Shown: positions 1-12,830, counted from the first letter of the stretch. The stretch: 64,000 nt of DNA from Siphonodentalium dalli (GCA_032622095.1 CP136063.1:83429980-83493979); one strand, 5' to 3'. Numbers and translations: made by a program. Notes: generated from the sequence alone by a model not told the origin.

Positions 1-265
1 ATGGCTTGTTGCCATTCATCGGAAAGCTCTCAGCCATATTTCCGACTAAATCCTGAAAAGTTACCCATAATTCTGCTGTGAATGAGAGCTTTCCGATGAA
101 TGGCAACAAGCCATATTTCCGACTAAATCCTGAAAAGTTACCCATAATTCTGCTGTGAGTGAGAGCTTTCCGATGAATGGCAACAAGCCATATTTCCGAC
201 TAAATCCTGAAAAGTTACCCATAATTCTGCTGTGGTTAAAGAGTTAATTATTTAGGGCATTAACG
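1..265. mobile_element. Truncated foldback MITE, mariner-like family, copy 1
   Basis: This is one arm of a hairpin element whose intact copies lie at 4121-4331, 43975-44189 and 45692-45856. The same right arm (TCCGATGAATGGCAACAAGC through to ATAATTCTGCTGTG) occurs three times in a row, so the arm has been tandemly amplified. The right end reads GGGCATTAACG followed by TA. The left end is outside the window. Confidence 0.75.
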
Positions 266-932
266 TATGTGTCGGTACTAAAATGTGCCACAATGCTATT
301 GGCTGAAGCTGAAGATAAAATGATGTCCATGGTCAGAGCTAAAATAAGTGATACTGGAAAGAGAAAACAGTTATACAAACCTCTCTTCGACTGCACATAA
401 AGAAGGCTATGATGGCATGAGATCAAGCTTTGATTAATACGTCAGTGCTAAATATAGTGATTTATCCACTGCTCACTACCGCTATTGCCTTCATAAATCC
501 TGCCTGATACACGTTATGTTTATTATGTCAATGTAGCTTTATTAGGTCAACGTAGCTTTATTAGGTTAGTACTACTTTCATGACGTAATTGCATATGCAA
601 ATTGCGCAGGTAACTAGAGACGTCAACCGACCTAAATGATGTCATTTTATTGTCCATAATTCACCTCTATTGATAAAAAATTTGTTAACGGATATGTGTT
701 TTCGATCTAAAACATCTATAAACCATTAGTACAAGGCCAGCTTAGAATAGATAAAGAAACACCCAACAAACTATTTCGCTCTAAGCTGCACTCCGGTTTT
801 TTTCACATCATGAGTGCCAATTAGTTTGCTTGACCTAATAAATGTAAGGGCGTCATCGAAGTAACAAATGTAAAACTGAGGAAAATGGCTGATTTACTTC
901 ACAAAAGGCAAGTTTTGAACGATGGATAAATA

Positions 933-1097
933 AAATATGTAGCTAATGTTGTCGCTTAAACTGTTTGTCTGCTTGGGGGGATTGGCGTCTATTGGACTTG
1001 GCAGAGCCTCTGGACTTGGCAGAGCCTCGCCCAATAGATGCTCAAATGCCCCTCACGGACATAAACAGTTTAAGCGAGGACACTAGCTACATATTCT
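933..1097. mobile_element. Short foldback element
   Basis: The left arm (AATATGTAGCTA, then CGCTTAAACTGTTT and ATTGGCGTCTATTGG) pairs with the right arm (CCAATAGATGC, AAACAGTTTAAGCG, TAGCTACATATT). A 17-bp direct repeat containing GGACTTGGCAGAGCCTC sits at the hairpin tip. There is no coding capacity, so this is a MITE-sized inverted-repeat element of unknown superfamily. Confidence 0.6.
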
Positions 1098-1879
1098 ATA
1101 TATCTGTGACAGTGATATAAATCTGTTTGCTAAAACAATAGACAACAGCATGACAACAGCAGTCATCTAATCAGGCATGAGGCGATTACATGTCTAAAAT
1201 ATTTTATTAAATTGCAAATTCTTTTTAATTTAATGATTACAAATAAAATACAATTACTTTTTCCAATTGTATTTGATTCAAAATACTGATATATTTGATT
1301 AGAATACAAAACTTTTATAAAAATAATCAAATAGTTTGATTACATCTGATTACTTTGCTATGAAATAATGAATAAATTCATATTTTATTTTCTGTTCTTA
1401 TAGTGTGCTATATAGTCATAATATAGTCAACCTTAAAACAGAACTTACATTGGCATTGGCCCTTCAAATAGATGTTATTGTACGATAGGTTTCATCTCCA
1501 CTTTAGAACAAAATACTCTAGAATACTTGGGTAAGATGTAATCAAAAGTAATCAAAACGTAATTGAAAATACTCTCCAAATTTCAAACTATACAATACTT
1601 TTGCTCCTAGAATTTGTTAATACATATACAATAAAAATACTTCAATATTTGTAATTATTACAAATACAAAATATATTACCACATCCCTGCATCTTCTCGG
1701 TCAATAATAAGAGTGTTTCTGATAGTAGATATAAAATGTTGAACTAAGGGATCCCTGTGATGAAAATAAAAGAATAGTAGCCCAGCTGATGGAGGCGATA
1801 CATATATAGATGATAGATCCGCACTGTGTTGTTTTGGGTTAGCGATTATCGCATGACAGCGAATGGCCGAAGTTTACCC

Positions 1880-2262
1880 GAGAGCTGCAAGTCTGCAAAT
1901 AGTGTGTCTGTCAATTGCAGAATGAGGTCCCAAGAGGGTGAATTTACTGATGATATCTGCATTGCAGGCTAGCATCACCAAATTCACCCTATGGGAGATA
2001 TAGGATCAGATTGAAGTTCCCCAGTTGAAGTTGGTGATGTTCACCTGTTAGTCACCTCAATTATGCATTTTATCTTCTGACAATGTTAATTTGAGGCTAT
2101 AGATACTTCCCAAAAGATGACGTCTAAGCAGAATGAGGTCCCCAGAGGGTGAACTTGATGATGCTAGCCCATTGTGTTGAATAGCATCACTAAATTCACT
2201 CCATGGGGACCTCATTCCGCATGCAAATGACAGACACCCTATTTGCAGGCTTGGAGAGCTGG
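1880..2262. mobile_element. Foldback MITE of about 0.38 kb
   Basis: The outer inverted arms contain CTGCAAATAGTGTGTCTGTC on the left and GACAGACACCCTATTTGCAG on the right. Inner arms repeat GAATGAGGTCCC and AATTCAC in several orientations, so the element is a nested inverted repeat. No open frame of note is present. The superfamily cannot be assigned because the target duplication is unclear. Confidence 0.6.
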
Positions 2263-3747
2263 AGACTTAATGAGTATCCTTCCGCAATTAGGGATCTGCG
2301 ATCGGGGATTTTGCATCGAATCGAATCTCCTTCCTGATATTGACATCGAATCGAATCAGCTAGTGATTGACATTGTTTGCCAATATGTATTTCGATGTCT
2401 CATGAGAAAAAACTACAAAATTCACTAGATACTATATAACAATGTTAATCTCCTTAAACATCCGTTGGAACTTTTTTTTAAGGAAAATCATGACATAGGC
2501 AAGTCACTCTCAGTTTCATGGAGGGTTTGGGATATGTTGCATTGCATTTCTATCCAGCTGTGTCATGGCGGACATGACTTAAGAAGTGACAGTAAGACAC
2601 TTAAAGACAGTTCAATCAACGTATTTCAAACCCCATGGAATGGAAGTCACTTGTCTACATTATTTAATAAAGATTTGATACAAGTGGACATGGATACACC
2701 GTTCAGCTATATAATATTGTTGTAGTTCGATACCAATGGTAGTTATCTGTCAAAAGGTTCACCCCACAATAGATCAAACACTTACATCACACATGCACAG
2801 TGTAGTTGCCTTCACGGAGGGAGTCCCAGAAAACAGACACAAATTACAAGTGTTAAATGTTATCAACAAGATTCAACGGATCGAAACTTTGTGCAACGCG
2901 CTGGATTTCCCGGAAAACAGAAACTGAAGTAGGAAATTTATAGGAATTCTGCCAGGCAGTGTCGCAGATAACTGGTCGCACATGATGATGTCCATTTAAG
3001 AACGTAATAGGCCGATTGTTCTAAGGTTTCTCACCGTTTCTGTTCATTCAATCTATGTTTTGTCACTCATAATGGCGGCTGATATTGAATTTTATTCATA
3101 TAATCTGAATTGGATATCTGAAGTTCTGAACATAAGGTAATCCATTGAGTTCTGCATACAGCGATCATGCACCGTGTAGACAATTTACTTAGTGTCGATA
3201 CATAGATTACAAATATATGCGGCGATTGATCACCGTCACGGGTTGCGATCGAAGCACATAATTTGCATGATACACGGTTATTCTGAATGGCATACATTCC
3301 AAATTACCTACGTTGGCTAACTTGGCAACCTTGGACTTCAATGGTTTTGTGAGTTCAGGTCATTTGGCATGTGTTATATAGACGCAAAAAAACGAGACAA
3401 CACCAAAGTAACAGTGATTCGAAAATATCCGAATCAGCGGACCGATTCGGTGTCGACCTCGAATCGGGTGACTGACATCGAATCGAATCTTGAATATTCG
3501 CAGGTCCCTATCCGCAATCTACTTGAGTGTGGGCAATCTCAAACCAAAACCAACACAAGTGCAGCTCTATATTTATTTCATACACTGAACACAAACATTA
3601 GCAATATTATTCTGAGCTTTTCCAATATTCTCGCCCGTCGCCTTTAGCAACGTAATTACATCACGCGTCTCCAGGGAGAATCCAGTATCACGCTTGAGGA
3701 AACTTATTTTTTTTGCACGTGTCGCGAAAGTCGAAAAAAATTGTTAG

Positions 3748-3816
3748 GCCAATGCATTCTCTTATATATGCGAGGCGACCTATGGTCGACTCGCATATAT
3801 AAGAGAATGCATTGGC
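3748..3816. repeat. Near-perfect 69-bp hairpin, solo copy
   Basis: GCCAATGCATTCTCTTATAT runs into GCGAGGCGACC and is mirrored as GTCGACTCGC and ATATAAGAGAATGCATTGGC. The stem is about 30 bp with almost no loop. It is followed by CACAGGG. Two more copies form a pair at 11424-11492 and 11557-11625, and a degenerate copy lies at about 17009-17076. Confidence 0.8.
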
Positions 3817-4120
3817 ACAGGGTAAAAAAAATCCCGGCTTGACAAAATCAGTTCTGTCTGTGTTTTCATTCAGGAGTTATGCCTCCTAGACTGTTTTCTG
3901 GGAGTCCATTTTGCGACGTAAGTGTAATAACACATGGTATCCGATGACTAAAGTTGGTGAAAAAAAAAACCTACTGCCCAAATTTTATTTCAGGAGTTAT
4001 GGAAATGTTTCACACTGTATCTATCATATTCAAACATTTCATATGCACTGTGGATGAATGGAAGTATTTATTTGTATGTGTTCTTGTAGTACTTAATTCG
4101 AGGCAGAGAAACAGAAAATA

Positions 4121-4331
4121 TAGTAATGCTGTAAATAATCGACTCGTTAACCACAGCAGAATTATCGGTAACTTTTAAGGATTTAGTCGGAAATATGGCT
4201 TGTTGCCATTCATCGGAAAGCTCTCACAGAGCTTTCCGATGAATGGCAACAAGCCATATTTCCGACTAAATCCTGAAAAGTTACCCATAAATCTGCTGTG
4301 GTTAAGAAGTCAATTATTTAGGGCATTACTG
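4121..4331. mobile_element. Foldback MITE, mariner-like, TA target site, copy 2
   Basis: Arms of about 100 bp fold back almost completely around CGGAAAGCTCT/AGAGCTTTCCG. The ends are TAGTAATGC and GCATTACTG, and the element is flanked by TA on both sides. TA target duplication and CAGT-type ends are typical of Tc1/mariner-derived MITEs. No transposase is encoded. Confidence 0.75.
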
Positions 4332-5626
4332 TAAGTTGGAAAGGTGAGAAGAGTTATTTTATCGCTAACACCCGAAAAATAACCACCGTTGCTTTCCTCA
4401 TATCGGTTGTACAATAAGCTGCTATATTTCTATCCCAAATTTGTCACGGAAACTGGTATGGACAGCTATTCATCAGTGTCCCAGCATAAAATAACACGAA
4501 ACCTGTGCTGTATAATAATATCAGTCATCACCTGTGACACATAGTTGTTGAATTCTGCATGATTTGTTATTATAACTTTATAAATCATTTTCCGGTAATT
4601 GGGTGTTGTCCTCTATGGACAGTATAATATAATCGAATTATAATTACATTACCAAGAAAAAGCATACAAATAATTTCTCCCGTTCATCCACATGATATTG
4701 GTATCTTTGATTTCAACTCTAATCTGACTTGCCAATTTGTTTCAAATCAAATTGCTTTTCAGATATACGATACACAGGACCCCATTGTTTCTCTGTGACC
4801 CTACAAACTAATATAATTCTAATCTGTACTAACACGATGGCAAGGTAACCTGTCTTACTGTCGTAATTATTATGTCAAAATAAGATATTGAATTTGATTG
4901 TCTCACTGAAAGCAGGGTTCGCACTGGCTAGAAAATTATTTTGGCCATATCAGGGCATATTGAAATTTACTTGGCCATTTTTCAGAATCTTTGGCCAAAT
5001 TTATATTCCAAATATATATAATCTTTGAGAAAAACAAATTAATCTCTCAGTGAAAATTGACACTTCAAGTGTGCTCTGATGCGAGCCTCAAAAACTATAA
5101 CATAGGACTAGCTGATAAATAGTGCATTTATTCCACTGTCATACTTATTAGCTGTAATTATTAATTTGAAGCTCTGCGTCTTAACTCAACATACGCACTC
5201 ATGTCAGTGGTTTAACAAAGACAACAGATCGTGTCAATGCAACGTACGGACCAACGCAACAGATGCAACTGATTCATCTGAACGCTACTTATTTTAGACA
5301 AATCTGGTCATTGTCCAATTTGGCCCCCTGCATGTACAGCGTGAACCCTGGCTGAAAGACAATGGCTTCAGTGATCCTCACATGGTGAAGGGTTAATTTG
5401 GCATAAATTATGTGATATCATTGTTTTGTTTATTAAATATTTTATATATCAAAGATTTCAATTTTCAATTTCAAGATTGATTCCAAGGAAACAAGATAAT
5501 CTTTCTCAAAAATATAAAAAAAAATTTGGTTTCCTCTGCCCATGCCACCTTGGGATAACATGTACTGATCTTTATTATGCTTATAAATCAGACGCCATGC
5601 TTATAAAGTATATATAGACTAAAATG

Positions 5627-5905
5627 AACGCCCGTTCCTTAATAATGTATTTCACTGTAGGTGAAGGCCACGACTCAAAATTGTACAATTCAAGTGACTT
5701 GGTGAGGCATTTTGTTTTGTGTCGCTTACAATTATGGAATTTCTCCTTATGTTTATTGCAATATCTGCTCAACAAAGTCACAGAAAAGCATGCAATCTCG
5801 AGCTCGGATCACCCCCTAATGTGAAGTAGATTATTGAGGAACAAGTATTAACAACGAAATATATTCCCTTCCTTGTTTATTCATAATTATAAAGTTCCCT
5901 GTCAG
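5627..5905. repeat. Dispersed repeat related to the foldback element at 30.8-31.5 kb
   Basis: The segment matches, in inverted orientation, the arms of the element at 30806-31461. Shared landmarks are TTTCACTGTAGGTGAA, CTTACAATTATGGAATTTCT and the end GTTCCCTGTC. It is a single arm and not a full hairpin. Short open frames across it are incidental. Confidence 0.6.
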
Positions 5906-5929
5906 AACATTTCAAGTGCAACATCAAGT

Positions 5930-6180
5930 TATCAGAATCGATTAATTGCAACAAAATAATGCTAACAACTGTCAACTATGGCATAAAATTTCCCAAAACG
6001 TGTTATTTATCAACATTTTGTTCAACAAAGATTAGGGGAAAATGGCTTCAAAAACACATTTTTCAAAATATAAAATGTGTTTTCAGCACTACCCATTCCA
6101 TAGATATTATCCTTCGTTTAAATTCTAGCAATTTAACCCATGAGCCCACGGATAGGAGGTTTTGACATCGGCTTCCAAAG
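5930..6180. repeat. Fragment of the AGGTACTC/TTAA foldback family
   Basis: The sequence carries the internal landmarks of the 47002-47937 element: ATCGATTAATTGCAACAAAA, AATGCTAAC, ACTGTCAACTATGG and TTATTTATCAACATTTTGTT. The terminal AGGTACTC is missing, so this is a truncated copy. Confidence 0.55.
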
Positions 6181-7325
6181 TATGTAATCTTAACCAGTTT
6201 CGATTTTTTGTCATGAGCAAAAAGTTCAGTGGTCGTTTCTAACAAAGTGGGCCATGCTTTAGTTTCCTAAAACACGGTGGGGAATCACGTGGTTTCGAGG
6301 TTGTTCAAAATTCAAAATGGTCGAGGCGAGTGCAAACATCCAAAAACATAATAAATGAGGAACTGACACATAAAATAGCATGTTGACTGTTACGAGCACA
6401 TGCTAGTTTTTTTTTTTTTTTTACCTTATTTGTTCGGAAATACTCCTTTAAAGGTACGGTTGGCCTTGGCGGTGGGTATGCTGTGAAGATATTTCCACCC
6501 CTCAAAAACCGCCACAAACAGAAAGAACATCAAAATGTAGACAGACTTTGTCCGTATACAGATAAGAAATATCGCACAAACAGTATGTTATTGTCATATC
6601 TTTGACCATTGTTATGTAAACAAAAGCATAAAAAGTAACTTTTCTGGTGTTTGTTTATATTATGATGGTAAACATAAAGAGCGTTCTTTGTTGGTGAATT
6701 CCTGATATGGAACTATTAAAGAGCGTTTATGCCATTTGTGTGTGATTAGCCAGTAGCATTGTGCTGTCTTCTGTAACACAATCAGGCTCTTGCTTGGGTA
6801 AAATATAGTAGGTATTTATGATAACATGCTGTTTACGCGATGGTCACGGTATATATGAACGAAACTGTATGCGTTTTATTGTTTTTCTGTTTACGGTGTT
6901 TGGAACAAATATGAATATTTTCGACAATTAAGGCCTCTCGTGCCTTTAACTAATATTGCAAATTTGGTCAGAATTTTGGACACAAATGAGGTATCAGCTT
7001 GTTTGTAAAATAGTATATCATATGCTCGTAGCTGCCAAAATACTATGTAATATATCATTATACTAATTTATTACGTTTTTCCTCGTTTCTGGTCGCGTTT
7101 GCGATCACCTCGTCCAATTTGAATGCGTGATACTGATAACTAGAAACCACGTGATTCCCCACCATCGTAAAACTGAGAGGTGGATTTGTGGAGTTTCCCC
7201 ATGTCTGTTCCATGTAATCCATGGCGGTTGCAGGTATTTATACATCTTCTTTTGCATGCATGGTAAGCTGAAAATTGGCTTCGGAAATTTTTGAATAATT
7301 TGGTATCGAATGGGACAGTGCATCT

Positions 7326-7537
7326 TCAAAGGTCAAGTTGACAGATGGAGCATATCATGGCTTCACACCGCACACAAAAATTCAAGTACTGCAGTATGGT
7401 GTAATTCAAATACAAGCAATTGTCTGTGATGAATGGTTGATCTATAGCCCAATTGAACCAATTCATCAGCACCCCATTCGAGTAAACCCACGTTCCCTCA
7501 GTGTTGACATCTGATCCATCTATCCAAATTCCAGAAC
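7326..7537 (-). CDS. Secreted PAN-EGF-lectin protein, exon 5: C-terminal half of the C-type lectin domain
   Basis: Reading the minus strand, a good acceptor (pyrimidine tract ending TTTCAG) opens at 7537. After two bases completing a split codon it gives 69 residues and a TGA at 7326-7328. The peptide has the C-type lectin core: WIDGSD, then GTWVYSNG, MNWFNW, a DNCLYLNY stretch, and the last cysteines in FCVRC and SICQ. The canonical long-loop EPN/QPD plus WND calcium-sugar motif is not intact: IDQPFITDNC has QP but not a clear QPD-WND pair. Carbohydrate binding therefore cannot be assumed. The domain ends seven residues before the stop, as expected for a C-terminal lectin module. A minus-strand AATAAA lies about 254 nt further on. 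Confidence 0.8.
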
Positions 7538-7924
7538 CTGAAATAAATTGTTAGTTAAAAGCATTTGGAGTCATTTGGACTAATCACACACCCTTCCGCG
7601 TGTCACTGTGATAACTCTGGTCTTGGCCTTAGTGACAACGTTACACGAATAATAACATTATTTACAACGTTGCATTAAATAATGTATGATATGTTAATTT
7701 TTAAATATCCATTGCATCGCAATTCTTTTAGACATATATAAGCTAAGATTGAACAAAAAAAACAATATTTTATTCTCAAGAACTAGCACATATTATACAT
7801 AATATAATAGAAGGCCTTGTTGATATCATGGAAAATGCATCTAATTTCTTTGCCAATCATGTAATAACGAAGGAAATTAAAGAATGCAATGTCTCATTGG
7901 GACACACGTCCTCTGCAGAGACGT

Positions 7925-8860
7925 GACGACAGGGGGGGGGGGGTTTGGGCCCCCCAACTTTGGTCAAAATTTTCAACAGTTGGAAATTTCATACCTGCCA
8001 AAACGTTAGTTGGAAATTCACACCAATAGGTTGAAAATGTTATTGTAGTTTGATTTTCAAACAATTTATTGGGGGGAATTAATTGTTTTTGGAGCCATAT
8101 TTGCATATTTTCCTATTTTTGGTCAAAATTTTGGACTGAAATGGGCATCAGTTGGAAATTTTCCAACCATAGGGGGGTAACAGGTTGGAAATTTCCAACA
8201 CTTGGAAAGCTTGTGTCCTGCTGGTCCCTACCCCGTGGGCAGTCAAAAAACTGTTAATTAATTTAAGAAAACAATAGTTTCCATACATTTGGTCAACATT
8301 GTCATTGGAATCGTCATCAGTTGGAAATTTTCCAACCTAAGTGGGGGGTGTCAGGTTTGAAATTTCCATCTGTAGGAAGGCTTGATGAGGCTAGGATTTT
8401 GTGATTTTCATGTTAAGATTTCAAATTTTCTCACACCGGGCCGAACCATGGTCGGCCCGGTGTGTCATTGTCCTTCCCCGGTGGCCAATTCAAAACTGCT
8501 AATTAATTTAACAACACAATATTTTACTACATTTGGTCAAACTTGTGGACTGAAATGGTCATCAGTTGGAGAATTTACCAACTTGAGGAGGGGCATAAGG
8601 TTTGAAATTTCCAACACTAGGAAAGCTTCAGTTGAGGCTAGTCGAGATGCTAGGATTTGCGATTTTCTTGTATAGTTTTCAAAATTTTCTCACACCGGGT
8701 CGAGGAACCATGGTCATCCAGCCGTGTGCATTTGTCTGGAGTTAGAGCACTAGATGTTAGGATTTATGCAATTTTTCAGGTTAAAATATCTGAAATGTTG
8801 TCATACCGGGAATATAGAACCATGGTTTATGAATATATAGGATATTAGGCATTAGTATTG
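7925..8860. repeat. Degenerate repeats of about 200-240 bp with GTTGGAAATTTTCCAAC palindromes
   Basis: Units near 8115, 8285 and 8530 share TTTGGTCAA, GGTCATCAGTTGG-like and TTGGAAATTTTCCAAC. An inverted partial unit lies at 7950-8040. Long C or G runs flank the block at about 7932-7943 and 8879-8893. The array is diverged and probably an old minisatellite or a tandemly amplified element. Confidence 0.55.
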
Positions 8861-9299
8861 AGGTGCAAGGGTGGACACACCCCCCCCCCCCCCAAAGGAG
8901 ACCCTCTAGCCACGTCCCTGGTCCTCTGCAAATGTATGTTAGCATTGCCAGTGATGATAAACTATCTAGATTCTTCTCGTCAGCTACCCTTAAATGTTCT
9001 CGGTTATAAAATGACTTAACACCCACATACAGTATTTGGATATAAGGTTCTAATTCATAGACACCACAGACATCTCGGAAATGAAATAAGTTTAAACAGA
9101 CATATATAGTGCAACCTATATATTAGCATGAGCGGTTCTCGAAAGAGCCTATCGGACCTCTATAGAATCCCGGGACTAGACCCCCATTCCGATTCACAAT
9201 TTCGTGCAACATATATATATTAGTATTTGAGGGGTGAAGGAAAGATCATATTGAAAGCACGCCCCCCCCCCCCCCCCCCCCCCACAAAAGCACTCAATC

Positions 9300-9342
9300 C
9301 ACATTTGTCCTCCTAAAATTTTCGGGGGACAAATGTGGATTG
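9300..9342. repeat. Short hairpin next to a long poly-C run
   Basis: ATCCACATTTGTCC at the left pairs with GGACAAATGTGGAT at the right around a short CTAAAATTTTCG-type loop. A C run of about 20 bases lies just upstream at 9262-9283. It is non-coding, with no family assigned. Confidence 0.6.
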
Positions 9343-9607
9343 AGTCAGCACGTCCGTGCGTCCACTATCTGTTACTGAAGGGTCATGAGTCCATATACAA
9401 GAGAGTTTAGACTATATTTCTGCTAATAATGCTATAAATGAACGATATTAAAGAGTTCATGTGTGCTAATAATGGTATAACTGAACGATACTAAAGAGAT
9501 CGTGTGTACGAATGAACGATACAAGAATACATCAAGTAAATTCAAGTTAAGTATGTATACATGTGTCCACTTAGTAGGCCTTTCCTAGCCAATGTTTAAT
9601 GCCTCCG

Positions 9608-11186
9608 TATAGGTTACACTGGTGTAAATAAGGTTCGGAGAGACCTCTAGCGGATGCGGGAGGAATATATAGGAGAGAATAAAATAGACACTGGGCCCTG
9701 ATTGTGTGCTTTTTGCATAAAAAAATCATCACACCTCTTCCTAGTCCAAGTCTTCTTGTACTAAAACCAGCTAAGATATTGGGATGGCGATGCTGGTCTT
9801 TAGTCCAAGACCGCTTGTATACCAATCCTTTGACACGACTTACGCCCACGATCTGTGGCGGGAATTTGTGGTGTATTTTACTGGATTTACCTAGCAAATC
9901 AATACATGATGCTATATGCATCGGAAAGGCTTACATCTTATGGTCATAATGGTGTATAATAATCTAACTTTAATGTTAAATTACACATAGAATATTCCGG
10001 TTGATTGCCACACACATCGATTTGTTTCTCTGTTTGTTTACATTTTAACCGAAAGCCGAAGTGGTCCGAATAAGTTCGGCATAATCCGCTGTTTGTTCTA
10101 CTAATTCTACTTTCCGTTTCTATATATAGCGCGGGTTTTCCGAACAAAAATAGCGAAAACCGATCGCCCGAAAGTCCAGTTTTCTATGTGCTTTCAGAAC
10201 AATTCCCGCACTAAAAACTTAATGACATAATGGAGGATCAGAACGGTAGTTTTGTTGACAATTTTCGCAAACAACTTGTCAAAATTGGAGCAAATTAGAA
10301 CTCTTGTGTCTGACTTGCCATGCGTGATGTGCATTTGACATCTGTGTTGATAAAATAATCGGAGAACCGAATCACACAGTTTCGAAATATAGTTCTTCCG
10401 TTTTAGTGGGACTTTTCAAACTTAAGGTTCATTTATTTAGTGTATTACATTTATATCTCCAATGTTTAATTAATCTATTTATTATTTTATTTATTGACAC
10501 ACATAATTACGATTACAATGGAGAATTCATCGTAATTTGCGTTGTTGTCCAAAATCTACGGAATATTTTCAACGGAAAATGCCGAACGCAGTTCGCAAGG
10601 TCAACTGAGTTCGCATACTTTAAAAAATATGTAAACACTGCGGCAAATGTTTCTTTTCACATTAAATTACCGCTTTCAATTCACAACCGATGTGGGTTTC
10701 AGATAAAATAGCATGTCTTCTGCGGAAACTATCCGTTTATTGTAGCAATTGTGATATTTTATTTCATATAATTGTGGTTTCATGGGCCTGGAACTCGGAC
10801 TAAAGACCGGCACCTCCATCCCGATATCTTAGCCGGCTTTAGTACGAGAAGACTTGGACTAACCTCTTCCCTATGATTTCCCATAGGTAAGATAGCCATT
10901 GGCACAGGAATTAACCCTTTGTAGTGAAGTTTGAATTTGTTGGTGTGGTCTAACATATGACAGTATTTTTTTATGCGGATCTGACACTAGTTACGAAAAC
11001 ACAAGATTTAAAGGCGAATTCCCTGCTAGACAGATATGATTTTTTTGTGTAAAAAGTTTCCCGAAATGTCAATTTTTCAGATTAAAAAAAAAAAATTGGA
11101 CCCATGGTTCATATAGCCAACAGCATACGCTAAAACGTTAGCACTGAGGCCTATGGAAAACATTTACACCAGTGTAACCTATATAT
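9608..11186. mobile_element. Foldback element of about 1.6 kb
   Basis: The left end TATAGGTTACACTGGTGTAA recurs inverted as TTACACCAGTGTAACCTATA at the right end. A second inverted pair lies further in: GTCCAAGTCTTCTTGTACTA with GGATGGCGATGC (9747-9800) matches TAGTACGAGAAGACTTGGAC (10842-10861) and its flank. The arms differ by substitutions and enclose about 0.9 kb of unrelated sequence with no convincing gene. Confidence 0.55.
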
Positions 11187-11423
11187 ATAACAGAGAGTTT
11201 AGAGTGTATATGAATTAAAGCATCCATCAACTTAGTTTATTAATCCGAGGGCGAGTCACTGTACTGCTAAATTAAGAAACATATTTTGATATTATTGGCT
11301 GTTATAAATATTATAATAAGAACTAACTACTTTTAGAACGCCATTTAGCTCAAATGGTTACTGTGTACAGGTACATTTAGTGCCACCAATTGTATAACCC
11401 TTTACCCAACAGAAGGGCCCTGT

Positions 11424-11625
11424 GCCAATGCATTCTCTTATATATGCGAGTCGACCATAGGTCGCCTCGCATATATAAGAGAATGCATTGGCTTAACACA
11501 TTAAAAATTATAAAATTGTTAAAGAATGTAAGAAAAAATGGTAAAAAGTGTTTTAGGCCAATGCATTCTCTTATATATGCGAGGCGACATATGGTCGACT
11601 CGCATATATAAGAGAATGCATTGGC
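11424..11625. mobile_element. Pair of 69-bp hairpins arranged as a larger inverted repeat
   Basis: The hairpins at 11424-11492 and 11557-11625 are the same family as 3748-3816. They face opposite ways: the outer flanks are GCCCTGTGCC and GGCACAGGGC, the inner flanks TTAAC and TTTTAG. The whole is therefore a foldback made of two foldbacks around about 64 bp of AT-rich spacer. It has no coding capacity. Confidence 0.7.
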
Positions 11626-11911
11626 ACAGGGCTAACTGTAACTATCACAATGTGGTCAAGGAGCCGGTTCCAATGATATCCATATTTGTATGGTTCTATT
11701 GAGACAGACCGAAGATATTTTAGGCTGTTGAAGCTTTATTTGGCCGGTTTGTTGGGTAAAGGGATAACAGAAGTGGCTAATTTAGCACCATTGTGAGAAA
11801 CTGTATATGTTACGTATGTTCATTGACCGATGGGGCAGCGGATTTCCTGAATAAACAGTTTCTGTGTAACAGAGTGTTTGTAAATTAGGAATTATCGAGA
11901 GAATTAAAATG

Positions 11912-12372
11912 TTACCCACTGAAATGCTGGAAGCCGTTTTGTAGGGGGTGTACATTAATGAGATTTGGCGTGTTACATTCTATTCGGCATAAAATTACTT
12001 TCTCTAATGTTTTATACATCACTGGAAGAAGAGTTATGGCTCTGTAACTATCAACATTTATTTTAGGCTTATCTCCCCCTTTGTATAAATAAACCATCAT
12101 ACCTATTTTTCGCTTTTTGCTTCGCGGGCGATACATTGTTTTAAATTATGACCTCCATAAACGAGATGTTCATAGCATATACCATATCAGGCCCTGGAGC
12201 TTTGCCCCTATTCATGGACTTAAGAATGCTTTCAAATTCATCAACTGACACCGGATAAAGAAGAAGTTTGTCACGGAAAGTAGACTCACGGTTATTGCTA
12301 TATCGTCGGTGAGCTTCCAAGACCTCGTATCGGCAATTTTGTAGATTTTACAGGTGAGACAAAAAACTTCAT
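11912..12372 (-). pseudogene. LINE reverse transcriptase fragment
   Basis: The minus strand encodes, in broken frames, NCRYEVLEAHRRY, then GKAPGPD, then YLYKGGDKPKINVDSYRAIT, LLPVMYKTLEK and LQNGFQ. KAPGPD and YRxITLLPxxYK are hallmark N-terminal blocks of non-LTR reverse transcriptases. The same blocks occur in the larger LINE at 35.0 kb, where the peptide reads SYRAITLLPAIYKLFEK, so the two are related. The catalytic ADD box is absent. Confidence 0.8.
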
Positions 12373-12539
12373 AAAGTTGAAATCGTCACCCCACCATTGG
12401 ATGTTTTACATCCATGGCACTTATGAATAACTTGTCTGCCAATGTATTGAACGTTTCTTTGATTATAATTTGACCAGGCATTTAAAGTGATGCGAAACAC
12501 TCCGGTAGGTTGATCAAAGAGAAATTGAGAATAATCTTG

Positions 12540-12830
12540 CTCAAAGTAGTTATTTTTTAAGAATATTAATCTAAATTGACATTATTATATATTAATTAAA
12601 TGCATTGACTCTTGATGGCGAAATCATTTGTGTTAGTTTATCGCCGATAGTTGCGTCCCGAATTGAGATGTAAATGTTTACAATTGAGCGTAGTTCAGAC
12701 AATGTTTTCTTTGGAGTGGGATATTTCATTTCTTTGAAATTTTCTGCGATGTTAGTATAATGCTACATTCACCAGGTTAGCATAGCGCCTGAGTACTAAC
12801 TTATCAATTTAATGCACCTGAACAAGTACA
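12540..12830. repeat. Dispersed repeat, copy A
   Basis: The sequence contains GTTGCGTCCCGAATTGAGAT and AATGCTACATTC and matches 18785-19085 on the opposite strand, with about 10-15 percent visible differences. It is non-coding and its family is not recognised. Confidence 0.6.

Larger units (their letters stand above)
266..7325. other. Intergenic DNA downstream of the PAN/lectin gene, filled with repeats
   Basis: I see no supportable protein gene here. The stretch holds several foldback elements listed separately, a very AT-rich block at about 1190-1700 with imperfect TTTGATTACA-like repeats, and a homopolymer T run near 6409-6421. The short open frames have no recognisable domain and many overlap repeats. 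An AATAAA on the minus strand at 7067-7072 could serve as the polyadenylation signal of the gene ending at 7326. Confidence 0.6.
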
